A program made the position numbers and the translations under genes. A stretch of 64,000 nucleotides of DNA from positions 42,015,549-42,079,548 of the forward strand of contig CP136067.1 in assembly GCA_032622095.1 (NCBI GenBank), written 5' to 3'. Shown here one piece after another: positions 46,108 through 57,910 of this stretch (positions within the stretch are counted from its first letter, which is position 1; each line of letters begins with the position of its first letter). Source of the DNA: Siphonodentalium dalli. Taxonomy: Eukaryota; Mollusca; Scaphopoda; Gadilida; Siphonodentaliidae. The notes under the pieces were generated by a model that worked only from the letters and a program-made list of their open reading frames with translations, did not search any database and had not been told where the DNA came from.

Positions 46108-47091
46108 TCAAAACGCGTTGTGCATAAATGGTGTTATGACCGGGATAAATCCGTTGAATGACGTACACGGTTCCTATATTGGACCTTTTTATGTCAATAC
46201 TGAATAAGTTGAACAAATACTTATTTAAACGTTGATATATACTGCAGACAATTGCACATACGTTACAAATACGTCTTTGTACACAGTTCTGAAGTTCAAA
46301 TAGTCGCTCTTTACTGTATTGACAATTTCCTCTCGGCAATACGTTCCCCGACTCCACAAGTATACCCGTATGTTGCGTAATTAGAGTTAGCATGTATGTT
46401 GTCAATTTCATTTGCATGTCCAATGTGTGTTCGTTTCGCATGCATGCCAATGTTCTTGAAGTTAACACGTATACGTATATTCATTAAAACTCTACTTCGA
46501 AATTGCTTTACTCCTCTTTCCGTGAACCGATTCACACCATGCGACCAGCGAAATGACCTGAAGATAACAACGCCAATGATGGATTTGTTAATTTACCCAC
46601 AATTTTGAACGTCTTGTATTCTAAAAAGCGGAGATTCCAACATAATATGAAGTTTTCAAACTGGATTAAAGAATACACACACGCACACCCTCACACACCC
46701 TCGCCCCACACACACACACCCTCACACACACTCACACTTATATAGGCACGTCATCAAGCAGGTGCTTACTCCTTTCTCGGATAACAAAACAGTAACTGTT
46801 GTCATCCTTGTTTTCGTGAGACACGGAGATTTGTCGCGGCTCTCGACCTGGACTGTCACCATCAGGCCTGGTGGCCATCGGGTGACATTCCAGGTCAATC
46901 TCTACCAGAGCGCACCAGTCGTATTACCGAGACGAGTCATCAAGGGAGGTAAACCCCGCATGGAGTTTGATTCCAGGTCTCGAGCGGGCTAAAATCCTCG
47001 CGTCTCATGTGCAATATAATCGTGGGCAACAACTATATATTATTAGTCAATAACGTTCTCATTTTCATGAGAACAGGCTGTTTAAGTTAGT
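46108..47091. other. Intergenic with (CA)n microsatellite, no supported gene
   Basis: A CA/CACACC-rich tract lies at 46675-46740. An open frame at 46762-46992 (+) includes a GC-rich stretch with Arg/Val/Thr-rich peptide but no recognisable motif or splice support. Confidence 0.4.
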
Positions 47092-47579
47092 TTAAAGGTA
47101 CTTAATCCGAACAGAGGGTCCCCATCCCAACAGATTACAACAACAACAATCCGATCAGAGGGTCTTATATTACTATTTCTTTGGCTTTGGGGGTAAAAAA
47201 TATTTGATTCGAGTCGAGGAACGCATCAAACAAAGCTCAGAGTTATTAGATATTGATTTTTGAAATTTGTTAGTTTCTCGAGATGAGTACTAATAATTGC
47301 CGTCAGTTTCGTAACCTGCGCGAGATGTGTACACCAAAACACAATTCAAACAGACAAGGATGGATAACTCTAAAATCAAGAGGTAATAATAACGCAATTT
47401 TGACTGAGTTCTGGGCCAGAAAGTAATCCCGATAATGAAAAATAATAGATTTCTAAAATCGATATCTAACAAATCTGAGCTTTGATGGGTGACTTCCTCG
47501 ACTCGAATCAAATATTTTTGACCCCCAAAGCCATTGAAATAGTAATTGAGAGGAGTTTTATCGGATTGAGTACCTTTAA
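47092..47579. mobile_element. TTAA-1 family MITE, complete
   Basis: Flanked by TTAA at 47092-47095 and 47576-47579. Termini read AGGTACTTAATCCG and its near complement. The arms pair around 47340, with lower identity than the copy at 117-566 and insertions in the left arm, so it is older. Confidence 0.75.
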
Positions 47580-48840
47580 CCAGTTACAATAATTTAAGAA
47601 CTATTGTTTAATGCCCATTAAATACTGTGTCACTGAATGTTGCATTTCATTCGTTTTTGTTCTGTGTGTGACTGTGCACAGATAAAGAGCGTTCAAGTCA
47701 TTGTTTGTCCCGATATAAGGTAAAGATCAAGAGCGTTAATCGTGTCGTTTATGTTCGGAGATGCGGATTTGACGCCATAACGCCAAAACACGATATCGCA
47801 CGGAGACGGGACCCAGACCATGTTACCCGGAGTGCCGAAATACGTATCCATATCTAATTTCATCACAATCGGTTCAGAAACGTGGACGGCTGTTAAGGAA
47901 CATATCCATAATAATTATATATACATAGACACAGATTCGCATTAAAAAATTAGACCCGGCGTTGCACGAGTAAAATGTGGCAAAATTAAAATTGAAAGCA
48001 ACATAATTATGATTGTGCAAATAGGTTCACAGTGGACCTCTGATTCTGAAATAAGCCCATAGTGGACTTAGACCCGTTATTTCGTTGACTGGCGCTGGCC
48101 ACAGTGAAAACACAGTATAAAGAGCTTGAATATGGTATTTCGTGAATTGATTTATTCGTGCTATTTTCAGCACACATTAAAATTATAAAACTCAATATGA
48201 GTCCATAATGGCACTAAACGACTTCAATTTCAGTTCGTTACGGACTCAAAATGAGTCGATTCTAACTTCTAAGCCCAGTATGCACCTGGATCAAATATAC
48301 TATGTCAATAACGTGCTCATTTTCATGAGAAGCGGCTGTTGAACCGGTTAACATAATTTAGGAACTATTGTTTAATGCCTCGATCATATATATCATTACG
48401 CCCTATAGTCCGTAAGCCAATCCTGAAAATTTCAAATTTTGTTGCACCCCCCCCCCCCCCTTCGCATTTTTCATTTCTATACATCAAAATCACGGGACTG
48501 AATGTCAAGTAATCAGTTATAGAATTGCATATCCATCTTTATGCCGCCTTTTTGAATTGATCATTTGGAAAGTTTCGGGTACCAAGACTTTATTGAAAAA
48601 CTTTTTATTCAGTATCAAGAGGGGGGGGAAATGAAATTTAGTCAAGTTGAGAGTTGACAAACCGGATTGGTTCATGAGGGTTGATCTTTGCACCCCCCCC
48701 CCCCCCCGCCCCAACGAAGTCTCTCTGTTCACGTTACCCAAATAGGTAAAATCGGTCAAATATAGGCGTGTTCTCTCCCAAAAAGCCAATTTAGTAAAAT
48801 GTTCCCATGACTGCCCAGAATGGATCAAATGAGTAATTAA
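47580..48840. other. Intergenic with poly-C tracts, no supported gene
   Basis: Two 'ataaagagcgttc'-type motifs lie at 47681-47735. Poly-C runs at ~48447-48462 and ~48689-48706 flank a segment with 'tttcgggtaccaa', related to the 39.3-kb foldback. A 121-residue minus-strand frame (48517-48882) is repeat-derived in part and not recognisable. Confidence 0.4.
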
Positions 48841-48846
48841 ACTACA

Positions 48847-48972
48847 TACAGTAATGCCCAAAGTAATTGACCACTTAACCACAGCAGAATTATGGGTAAT
48901 TTTTTAGGATTTAGTCGGAAATATGGCTTGTTGCCATTCATCGGAATGTCATTTACTTTGGGCATTACTGTA
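48847..48972. mobile_element. Pogo-like MITE, internally deleted copy
   Basis: The element spans 48849-48970, CAGTAATGCCCAAAGTAATT to TTTACTTTGGGCATTACTG, flanked by TA. It keeps the left arm but lacks most of the right arm of the palindrome at 6408-6620. The subterminal AAAGTAATTGACCAC is shared with the different element at 57379. Confidence 0.85.
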
Positions 48973-49494
48973 CATATACTCTGACTCTAATATTTTGAAC
49001 ATGAACCAATAATGCAGATGTAGTCAGCATTTCCTAAAATGCTACTTCTAGATATTAAGCATCTCTAAAATCATACAATTCATGGACAAACTCAGTACCT
49101 ACTTTGACCATTCGTGCATATTATGAAAATACACTAGTACAGGATTTATGTTCATGTCTCATATGCTCAAAGTGTAAAAATATTAACTAAATACTATAAA
49201 TAGGAGGGGTCGCGGTTTTAATTAATTGGGTTTATATATCGTGCAAACAAAAGTTCACACATCTTTAAAAGCTATATCATGATTGGAGAATAACATGGTA
49301 TAGAATACATTGTTTTTCGTTCTATATACATGATATGTATACATAAAATATATACATGCACTAGTGTGTATATAATATAATTCACATATTTACATCACTC
49401 AACTGCTTTGTCGAAAATGCCCAGAAGGAAATCAATTCCTAACGAAAATGACACTTGCTGTCCAGCTTAAATATTATACGCCCGTTTTGAAAAA

Positions 49495-50085
49495 ACCGGA
49501 ACGTATTATGTTATTGGTTGAGACGTCCGTCCGTCCGTCTGTCCGTCCGTTCACTTTTTTCGTTTCCGGTGATAACTTTAGTAAGTCTGAACTGAATAGA
49601 ATGAAAATTGGTATATGGGTTTACTAGCACGAAATACAGGTCAAGTTCGAATTCGGGTTCCACCCGCCAATTTTTCACAAAAGTAATTGCGATAATTTTT
49701 GTTGGAATTTATACTCAATTTTCGTTTCGGGATGATAACTTTAGAATGAAATTTGGTATGTGCGTTTACTAGCCCAAAATACATGCAGGTCAAGTCCGAA
49801 CTTGGGCTCCGCCAGCCAATTTTTGCCGGAGTTACATGCATGGTCCTTGTCGACATAGAATTGCCAATTATTTTAGTTTTAGTTATCTGATTGTTTTCAA
49901 GTTTGGCATATATATGGATTACTCATATGAAAATTATACAGTCCAAATTCGAATTTGGTTTCCGTCCGCCTATTTTAACCTGACTTTTGGTCCTTGTCAT
50001 GTACTTATAATGTGACGATTTATTTGGTTTCCGGGTGATATAGCTACGGGCGTATTTTGCCACGCCCTCGCGATGCTCTTGTTAT
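49495..50085. repeat. Mollusc-type core repeat with CCGT microsatellite
   Basis: Starts after 'gttgagacgtccgtccgtccgt' (49519-49545), then repeats 'cgtttccgg.gataacttta' and 'aaatacaggtcaagttcgaa' with a period of about 160-170 bp, ending 'gggcgtattttgccacgccctcgcgatgctcttgtt' (50047-50083). That terminal phrase also occurs, inverted, at ~26765-26800, and so marks one end of the family. Confidence 0.7.
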
Positions 50086-50809
50086 ACATAATCTGTTGAG
50101 GTTTCAAGTTCTTCTCTTAGTATATATGGCGAATTTGAGTTATATAATCCCACTAAAATATTACCGATATGACCCAACAGATTGAAACATTTGATCATTT
50201 CCAAAATATAGCTAGTTTTTTTAATCCTCAATAAAGTGTCCATCGGGTGGCACAAAGGAGGTAAAAAGAGCATATTTCCAACAAATAATTTGTTCCGGGG
50301 TTTCAAATTTGGAAATTGGCCAATAGATTGCTGATAAAATCAAATTTCCCCGAAATGTTGCAATTTTCTGGAAATTTTCACTAAAAACTAAAATTCGCAC
50401 AAATTTTAGATTCTGTTGTAACTACTGACATAGACAAATTATGTATGGGATCACGAAACTAGATCGAATAAATCATTAATTCACACATTTATGCTATATT
50501 CTCATTCAAAATACTGTGAACCAACATTTTACATTTGTGTGTCTCCCCGAGACCAGAGAACACAACCATATTTAATACATTGACATTTTCTTCTTATGTG
50601 CGGAAACAAAGCAAACGGATATACCCCTATATGTGGAAAAAAACACATTTTTACCCCAAATTTGGTGATTAATTGTAAAATATTTCTTTTTCTTTTCAAG
50701 TAAATGCCATCTTGTCTATTCTATACAAGCCATGCATGGCATACATATACAAAGTGTGCCAAATTTCTACGCTAGACAATGCAAACTAGGCTTAACGTCA
50801 CGTCGAATT

Positions 50810-51045
50810 AGTGATATCATAAAATGAATTTATGATATCATAAAATCTAATATACTCATGATATCAATAATGCGTACTATTTTTGGATATCACATTATTC
50901 GATTATAAATATTGTATGATATCACTTAATAATATAATTGCATTAAATGGTATCAATAAATAGTCTTTTCATCTGAAATTATTGATATCACAAAATAGAT
51001 ATAGATATGATATCACAAATTCGATATAAATTATATTATTATTAT
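50810..51045. repeat. TGATATCA-rich region, part 1
   Basis: At least seven occurrences of the palindromic motif TGATATCA or GATATCA within 230 bp of AT-rich sequence. A matching block lies at 51958-52062, on the other side of the Crypton-like fragment and the GGCCC-rich hairpins, as if both were the broken ends of one repeat. Confidence 0.6.
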
Positions 51046-51120
51046 CACGTTATAGGGCGTTCTCTAGGCCATTAGCACTGTTATACCGGGCGTTTGAAAT
51101 GACGTAACACTCGGCATTTT

Positions 51121-51176
51121 TGCGGGCCGCGGGCCGATATTGGATCGAGCTTTTCAATAACGGCCCGCGGCCCGCA
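51121..51176. repeat. GCGGGCCGCGGGCCG inverted repeat
   Basis: GCGGGCCGCGGGCCG(ATATT) pairs with (AATAA)CGGCCCGCGGCCCGC across a 16-bp loop. It is the most GC-rich hairpin in an AT-rich neighbourhood. Confidence 0.75.
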
Positions 51177-51505
51177 GAAAATATGCGCACCAGAATTACA
51201 TCCCTTCTCAATTTGCGCTTCCGTTTTAGGCAAATCGCTAACGAAAAATGGGAACAGATTAGGCCTATCACTAATTTACTCATGTTTTCCACTAATTTAC
51301 AGTCGGATAAATCCTGTTTTTCGAAGGATTATTATCCCAAAGGTTAGTATACATAGTTATTTTGATATGCCAATGTCTCAATTTTCGCAAATCGTCCGCA
51401 ATACTTGGTTGATTTATCACCTATATTCAATGCAATCAAATGTCACGTGATTAGGAAGAATGTAAACAATAACAGACGACCGATCGATCTGTCAAAATTC
51501 TCAAA

Positions 51506-51690
51506 ATGTCGCAATCGAGCGAACTAAATGATAATGAACTAGATTTGCTGGAAAAGAGTGTAATTCCACAAAGCACAACAAGGGCTACTAAATATGGACT
51601 GAACAAATTTGATGATTAGCTAGAAAAGCGGAACAATCTACCCCACCCCACAAAAAGGCCCATATATTGGACTTTAATTGAAATTAACAA
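51506..51690 (+). pseudogene. N-terminal fragment of a Crypton/tyrosine-recombinase-like protein
   Basis: From ATG 51506 the frame reads MSQSSELNDNELDLLEKSVI, then PQSTTRATKYGLNKFDD, then a TAG where a Trp would be expected, then LEKRN. 'E.S.IP..T..ATKYG.N.F..WL..R' resembles the N-terminal core-binding segment of Crypton-derived and DUF3504-type tyrosine recombinase proteins that are common in mollusc genomes; this is remembered similarity, not a search result. The in-frame stop and lack of any catalytic domain downstream make it a relic, possibly part of the repeat carrying the GGCCC hairpins. Confidence 0.45.
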
Positions 51691-51758
51691 TGTCATGAAG
51701 TCATTAACGGCCCAGTGAAATGTTATGAAGTCATTAACGGCCCCGTGATAATAATAGT

Positions 51759-51934
51759 AATAACATGATTTTCAAGGGCGTTATGGTTCAGTACCGGCCC
51801 TCCCGGAATGATTAACAGCCCTCGGGCTAATAGCGGCCCTCGACTTCGTCTCGGGCCGCCAATAGGCCCTCAGGCTGTTAATCATTCCTGTCGGGCCGTT
51901 ACTGAACCATAACGCCCTTGAAAATCATGTTATT
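51759..51934. mobile_element. Palindromic element with GGGCGTTATGG ends
   Basis: Two ~85-bp arms (51759-51843 and 51850-51934) are near complements, starting AATAACATGATTTTCAAGGG. The centre is 'cgacttcgtctcgg'. The preceding 'gaagtcattaacggcccagtg' is itself duplicated (51699 and 51725). Possibly one end of a larger element that includes the recombinase-like fragment. Confidence 0.7.
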
Positions 51935-51957
51935 GCTTGAACAGTGAAAGCACAAAA

Positions 51958-52062
51958 TGAATATGTGATATCGGTAAATGCGTACTATTTTATTATATAA
52001 TCTATTCGATGTTGTGATATCATAAAATCAATTATTGATATCACTAAATAGGTAATAAATAG
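51958..52062. repeat. TGATATCA-rich region, part 2
   Basis: Three to four TGATATC motifs plus 'atgcgtactatttt', which also occurs at ~50869. Companion to 50810-51045. Confidence 0.6.
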
Positions 52063-52861
52063 AAGAACGGCGCCACATGTCAAGTTAATCGGCAACATCA
52101 TCAGTGGCGTTCTGATTTTTCATCACCCAATAGTGGGCGTGTTTCAGAAAGACCAACTACCGTAAGAATAAGCATATTGATATAGTTATTTATAGTCCAT
52201 GGAATAAGAAACATAACTGCAACATAAAAAAAATCTTAAAATTGTTTGAGATATGAGTTTTGTTTATTTGAATCACAAGTTTGTGTTCTTTTTCACAAGT
52301 GAATTAATTGGGTTAGGTTTATTTATAGCCCCTTGCTACGCAAATACCGGTCCTTCCCATAATGCATTGCGGTAAATATTTTGGCTGGTGCGATTTAATT
52401 TTTTACCTCTGTTATGTATCGGGATTTTCTGTCGAAATAGAAAAGTATGATTGATTAAGTGTTGATTATAACTTAGTATGATATAGTATATACAAGTATA
52501 TATTAGTACTCGCGAAAGCTAGTACTTTAAATGTTGTATGTCTCGAAATATTCCACAACCAAACCTAAAAACTTCCAAATAATTTTCGTTTACATGTTCC
52601 CAAGACAACATCATTTTTCGTACTTTTCTTTTTTGGTACCTCTAGCCTCGACTGGTCATATGGATGCAGAATAAACTCTGATTATGCCTATTTGCGATTT
52701 CATAATTTGCCTCAAAACTGCCATTGGGGTTTACCAAGCCAGGGAAATCCTGAAATGAGGTCAGTTACTATACCGTGAGAAAGGCCTGACAAATTTAGCA
52801 GGATCGACCCGCACAGCTAAATTTTTAATGTGATATAACTTTTATATTATAAGTCTGTTCC

Positions 52862-53467
52862 TTAAAGGGGTACTGTACGCCATTTTCAATAAATTCCCGG
52901 TGATAACAACGATCTATTATCGATACTATATAGAAATATAAGTAATTTGAGTCGAAGATGTATTCTGTAAACGCTCAGGTTAATACTAATAGGCTATCTT
53001 AAAATTTAATAATTTAAAAGTTAATAATTTAATATAAATTGATTTTATGGCTCCAGCCATAAAATGGCGTCTCTTAAAATTGGAATTTCCGTGTACAAAA
53101 CGTAATCAAATTATAATTGAGGGATACTGGATTAATAAAACAATTGCACACACGATCGTTTGAAACATTATGCTTATACGGGGAGAAAACCCAAGCCACT
53201 CATTGACTAGTGACCATACACTAACATAAATGAGTATATGGGACTGCTAAGCATATAATATAATGTTTATTTGATTCATTTGGTTGAAAACTGTACAAAA
53301 ATTACTCGACAACGACAATTTGTATTTTTGCATTCCGGTAAATTTGCCATCCGTAACAATACTTCGTACTCAACAGACTTTCAAAAAATGGAAAAGTTGT
53401 TACCTTATTCTCCGACTCGGGGATTATAGAAACCAACAACAACATCTTGGGTACAGTACCCCTTTAA
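52862..53467. mobile_element. TTAA-flanked MITE (family TTAA-2), complete
   Basis: The left end reads TTAAAGGGGTACTGTAC and the right end is its complement; TTAA lies at 52862-52865 and 53464-53467. The TIR is about 17 bp. The 606-bp interior is unpaired and AT-rich, and its only frame (53284-53502) has no recognisable motif. The right end matches bases 1-71 of this window. Confidence 0.8.
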
Positions 53468-53545
53468 GTTCAACACCTAACCCTCATTTGGCACCTGTTT
53501 AGTTCAATCATGACATGTATGGGAGGCCAAATTCATATTTAATAC

Positions 53546-54602
53546 TAAGGCCAAAGCGAAAAATAGGTGTGTTTCCACTCCCATCCAAAGGGGGGGGGGG
53601 GGGGGGCTTTTCACTTTATTTTTTCGCGGGGAAATTCAAATATCATATTTGTGCTATCTTTCTAATAATTATGTCATTTATGAACTTATTGTGAAGGCTA
53701 ACAATGTATGTACTGAATTTCAGTGCCGTTGTATTTAATCTACATGTGCAAATTGTACATATGTTCATTAATATTCAATAAAACAACTAGTTTCAATATT
53801 TACAACAGTGTAGAATAACTTTCCACATAATTGGGCGTCAAGGCCTTTGGGGTGATTCTTTTCATAGACTTGAAAAAAGGTGTTGCAGTGGGGAACCTTT
53901 GTCATTTTGTTTCTGCCTTGCGCCATGTGTATGCATTTAAATATGCATTTAAAAAACTTAAGTGCCAACACGCTGCTGGCACTTGTTTGGGACGACATGT
54001 TGACACTATTTCCCGGATGTTGGCAAAATTGTTTTAGATCTTCCGGTAAATATACACTCCGGCTTCCATTCGGTAAATTACCGTAGGCCTATATCATCCG
54101 GTTGTTACAGTCCGTTCTTTTCAGACACCGTTGGAAGTTTTGGGACAGATGTATTCTTTGCGATTGCGTTCGCGTAAATATTGTGTATAGCATTATTTTG
54201 CCGGTATATTTGGGCATGTCGTTAGTTGACGTACATTAATAATGCGGTCATAAACTCATCACCCTAATGCCGCCATGGAGCTTCATTTTACAGTGTGTCT
54301 GAAAACCACGTGCGCGTTTGTTTTTGTTTACAATCTGTTGCTATATCGGTCACAACATGGAATTTTATTGTCAGTGGGTCGATTTAATAACCAAATAAGG
54401 AGACAATTTTAGTATGCTTGTTTATGTGAGAGGTCTATATATAACAATATAAATAGTGTAGTATTAATTCACGTGGAAATAGTAAATACATCGTATTTTA
54501 TTTTTCGGGATTTGGAAAATAAATAAAGTGAGTTTCGTCGGGGGGTTTTGAGGTGGGGCGGGCGGGGGAGTGGAAACATGCCTATTTTTCGCTTTGGCCT
54601 AA
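53546..54602. mobile_element. TIR element with GGCCAAAGCGAAAAATAGG ends
   Basis: Termini GGCCAAAGCGAAAAATAGG and complement, continuing into TTTCCACTCCC and poly-G at the left and GGGAGTGGAAA at the right, about 36 bp paired. Length is ~1.06 kb. No transposase frame. The target duplication is ambiguous (TAA/TTA). Confidence 0.75.
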
Positions 54603-55189
54603 TAGCCAATTACACTTTTATTTTAAAAGCATAATTATTAATGCATCACGCTTAATTTGCCTTAAAGGTGGATTTATATCTCTTTGTAAACATGTATTAT
54701 ATAGTTACCGGGGTATAAAATATTAGATTTGAATTGAAGACTCCTGTCCGGAAATGCTTCTATCGATTAATATTAATTTTATTTCGAATATTTTTTGGTC
54801 TAAGAAGGTGTGTTTGTTCAGCTAACGAACAATAGTGGTTACTGTTAACAGAGACCAGAAATTTTATTGTACAATTTTGTCACAAATAAACGTTAATTAT
54901 ACTCGTTATCGCTTATATCTGTGAAACAAAACAATACAAACAATCAATCTGGGACATTTAAATTTCGGTACGTAGCCATAGGAACAGGCCAGTGCTCTAT
55001 ATCGCAATATGGTATCATCCGAATGGTCTGTTCTAAAAATAGACACATAAACGGTCCCGATTTAATATTCGAAATAAAATCAAAATTAATTAATAGAAGC
55101 TTTTCCGGACATGGGTCTTCAGTTCATATCTAGATATTATTTTATACCCACGCAACTATTTAAAAATTGTTATTTAAAGAGATAATCCA

Positions 55190-55310
55190 TCTTTAAACAT
55201 AATGCTTTACGCTTAAGCATAATGCATTTACACTTATATAAGCATAATGCATTTACGCTTTTAAAATCGTAATGCCATTACGCTTAAGCGTAATTCCATT
55301 TCAACATTTT
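55190..55310. repeat. Short palindromic GCTTAAGC/CATAATGC array
   Basis: Alternating 'cataatgc.ttacgc', 'ttacgcttaagc' and complements give five to six small inverted motifs in 110 bp. The style resembles the GCGCTTAAGCGC element at 58451-59307, but the flanking word differs (taatgc versus aaatt). Confidence 0.6.
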
Positions 55311-55664
55311 ATGAAACACAAGTTTTCTGAGTTCTACAATATGCCATGCAATCTTCTAATTACCTGGACATTCATGCACAAAATACACACATGTGGCACC
55401 AATCCTTTACAAAACCGATGATAAATAGTGAAGATAATTATTATGATAAGTATATAATTTTTTGCAAGTTCGTTGTTTTTTAAATTTATGTTTACCATGG
55501 GTTGAAGCCTTCAAAAATGGACATAAAGTCACATAATGCTTTAGACATACATAGTAAGCTACCGGTAGGCATTATGACACCACATGTCACCACAACATGC
55601 ATGTTTCAATTCTAGCAATTGTGAACTGATTTCAACATATATGTACATGTACATAGTAGTTTTT

Positions 55665-57260
55665 AGCTCACCTGAGACGAAATCTCCGGTGGAGCTATAG
55701 TCATCACTCCTCGTCCGTCCACCCGTCAACAATTCTTTGAACATCTTCTCCTCTGGAACTGTAAGACCGAATTGGTTCATAGTTGGTGTGGATGTTCCCT
55801 AGGTGACTCATTCAGATTTGTTCAAATGAGGTCACTGGGTCGAATAGTTGCGAAACCAGGGCCATAACTTTATTCCTCCATAGTAATTCTTACAACGACT
55901 TCTTGTCCAGAACCATTGGGCCGATTTAGCTAATATTTGGTATGGAGGGTTCTTGGGTGACTGTTGTTCAGATTTGTTCAAATGAGGTCACCCGGTCAAT
56001 TAGTTGAGAAACCAGGGCTATAACTCACAGTAATTCTTAGAATGACTTCTTCTCAAAAAATATTAGGCCGATTTAGCTTATATTTGGTACGTAGGGACCT
56101 TGGGTGACTGGGGTTCAGATTTGTTCAAATGGGGTCTCTGGGTCAAATAGGAGCAGAGCCAGGGACATAATTCTAAAAAAAAAATTACATTTTTGCATTT
56201 TTATCTTTGATTTTGTTTTAGACACATCACAGCTACCCCACCCTCCCCACCCCACCTCCTGTCCCTGCCACACGACGCTGTATCATACCATATTATCTCT
56301 GCCTAGTTCACCCCATTAAAATCCTTGTTTTGATCACAGCTGTAGGAGTAACACAAACCTGTTTGTGCAGTCGTTAAAACCTAATTATCTAAATGTCAAC
56401 ACCTCTCCTCAAGACATACTGGTAGCTGAGAGTGGTTTCATGAATGGAATTTAATCCGATAGAATGCACTGGCTTTCAAGGTCATGGGAATTTTGTTAAG
56501 CTAATGTGGTCAGGCATTCAAATAAATCATGTATGTCATATTTTCGCAGGGATGTCCCCACAGTGTTGTGGGGGGGGGGGGGGGGGGGTGATTGACAGAT
56601 TTGTTCAATGAAATGTAATTTTGAAGCTCACCTGAGCCGAGGCTATGGTCATCACTTCTCATCTGTCACCTGTTCATCTGTCTGTCCGTCCATCCATCTG
56701 TCAACTATTCTTTGAACATCTTCTCTAGATCATAAGACTGAATGGGTTCATATTTGGTGTGGATGTTCCCTAGGTGACTCACATTCAGATTTGTTCAAAT
56801 GAGGTCACTCTGTCAAATGGTTGTGAAGCCAGGGCCATAACTCTTGCCCTCCATAGTAATTCTTAAAGACGACTTCTCATGTACCATCAGGTTGAATGGG
56901 TTCATATTTGGTATGAAGGGACCTTTGGTGACTGTAGTTCAGATTTGTTCAAATGGGGTCACCTGGTCAAATAGGGGCCAAGCAAATGACAGTTTTCCTC
57001 TTAATATGCTTCCTTCACACGGACCATCAGGTTTATTTTACTGATATTTAGTATGAAGGGTTCTTTGGTGTCTGGGATTCAAATTTATTCAGATGGGGTC
57101 ACCAGGTTAAATAACTGTATGTCTCTATAAGACTATAGTAATACTTAAAATGTCTTCTCATGAGAGGTTGGACTATTTAGCTTACATATAGTAGGGAGGA
57201 TCCTTTAGTGACTGAGATTCAGATTTGTTAACATGAGGTCAACGGCACCGTCAACCCGTT
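55665..57260 (+). repeat. 'agctcacctgag' mollusc repeat, two tandem-type copies
   Basis: Two elements start with TAGCTCACCTGAG-like sequence (55666; 56625) and a CCGTCC tract (55710-55725; 56685-56700). Each is followed by degenerate ~145-165-bp units containing 'tcagatttgttcaaatgaggtcac', 'gggccataact' and 'gg.tgaatgggttcatatttggta'. A poly-G run (56571-56588) separates them. This family is widespread in bivalves and gastropods. Confidence 0.75.
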
Positions 57261-57376
57261 AAGAAATGACAGGGGCTATGGGGACTTAAGACTTTTTTGT
57301 CTAATATAATCATTAAAATACAAAATTCATTAAAACATCTACCTTGGAACTACCTGACTGATTAATCTGACATACA

Positions 57377-57723
57377 TACCGCTATACTTAAAGTAATTGA
57401 CCACCAATAACGTGGTGTCACCCCGTTAATATGGCGGTACTATACCATGGTATCCTCCAATACCGCGGTACTGATACCGCTTGTTAACGCGAACAAGTAT
57501 GTGTGAGTAAATACCTCCCCTAAAAGAGTTCCATGAAAATCACCGCGGTATTCAACAAAATTAATGCGGTGCCCGCTAAAAGACCACGGTATCATTATCG
57601 CCCAATACCGTAACTCCACGCCATGACCGTCTCGATACCGCTACCGTTTATTACCGGTATCACCGCGGTCATGACCGGGGTATCACCCCGTTTTTCTGGT
57701 CAATTACTTTGAGAATAGCGGTA
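57377..57723. mobile_element. TA-flanked MITE rich in ACCGCGGT palindromes
   Basis: The element spans 57379-57721 (343 bp) with TIR CCGCTATACTTAAAGTAATT / complement of CCGCTATTCTCAAAGTAATT, flanked by TA. The interior repeats ACCGCGGT-type palindromes (for example TACCGCGGTA at 57461) and 'ccatggtat'. The subterminal AAAGTAATTGACCA is shared with the pogo-like MITE at 48849, suggesting the same or a related transposase. Confidence 0.8.
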
Positions 57724-57784
57724 TAGTGTTTTTGGGTCCATGGATAATTGGGCTTTAAACATGTCTAAATGGTTTTATAAAAAG

Positions 57785-57910
57785 GCACTTGTGAGATTGG
57801 AAATTTCCAACAATTGAGAAAGTTTGAGATGTCGGTTGTGAAATTCCAACCTAAGACTTGGGAGTCTGGAGCCCGGTCAGGAGGGGACATTTTGAGCTGG
57901 AGGAGAAGGA
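57785..57910. repeat. Remnant related to the exon-disrupting hAT element
   Basis: 'gattggaaatttccaacaattgagaaag' and 'gggagtctggagcccggtcaggaggggac' resemble the interior of 41379-42597. Ends not visible. Confidence 0.45.

Noticed and set aside
45896-46468. 190-residue minus-strand frame
   Set aside because: Its C-terminal third is the translation of a TTAA-1 MITE arm, the same peptide as in the other copies of the element.
46762-46992. GC-richer 76-residue frame as an exon
   Set aside because: No recognisable motif; neighbouring sequence is microsatellite and MITE; insufficient evidence.
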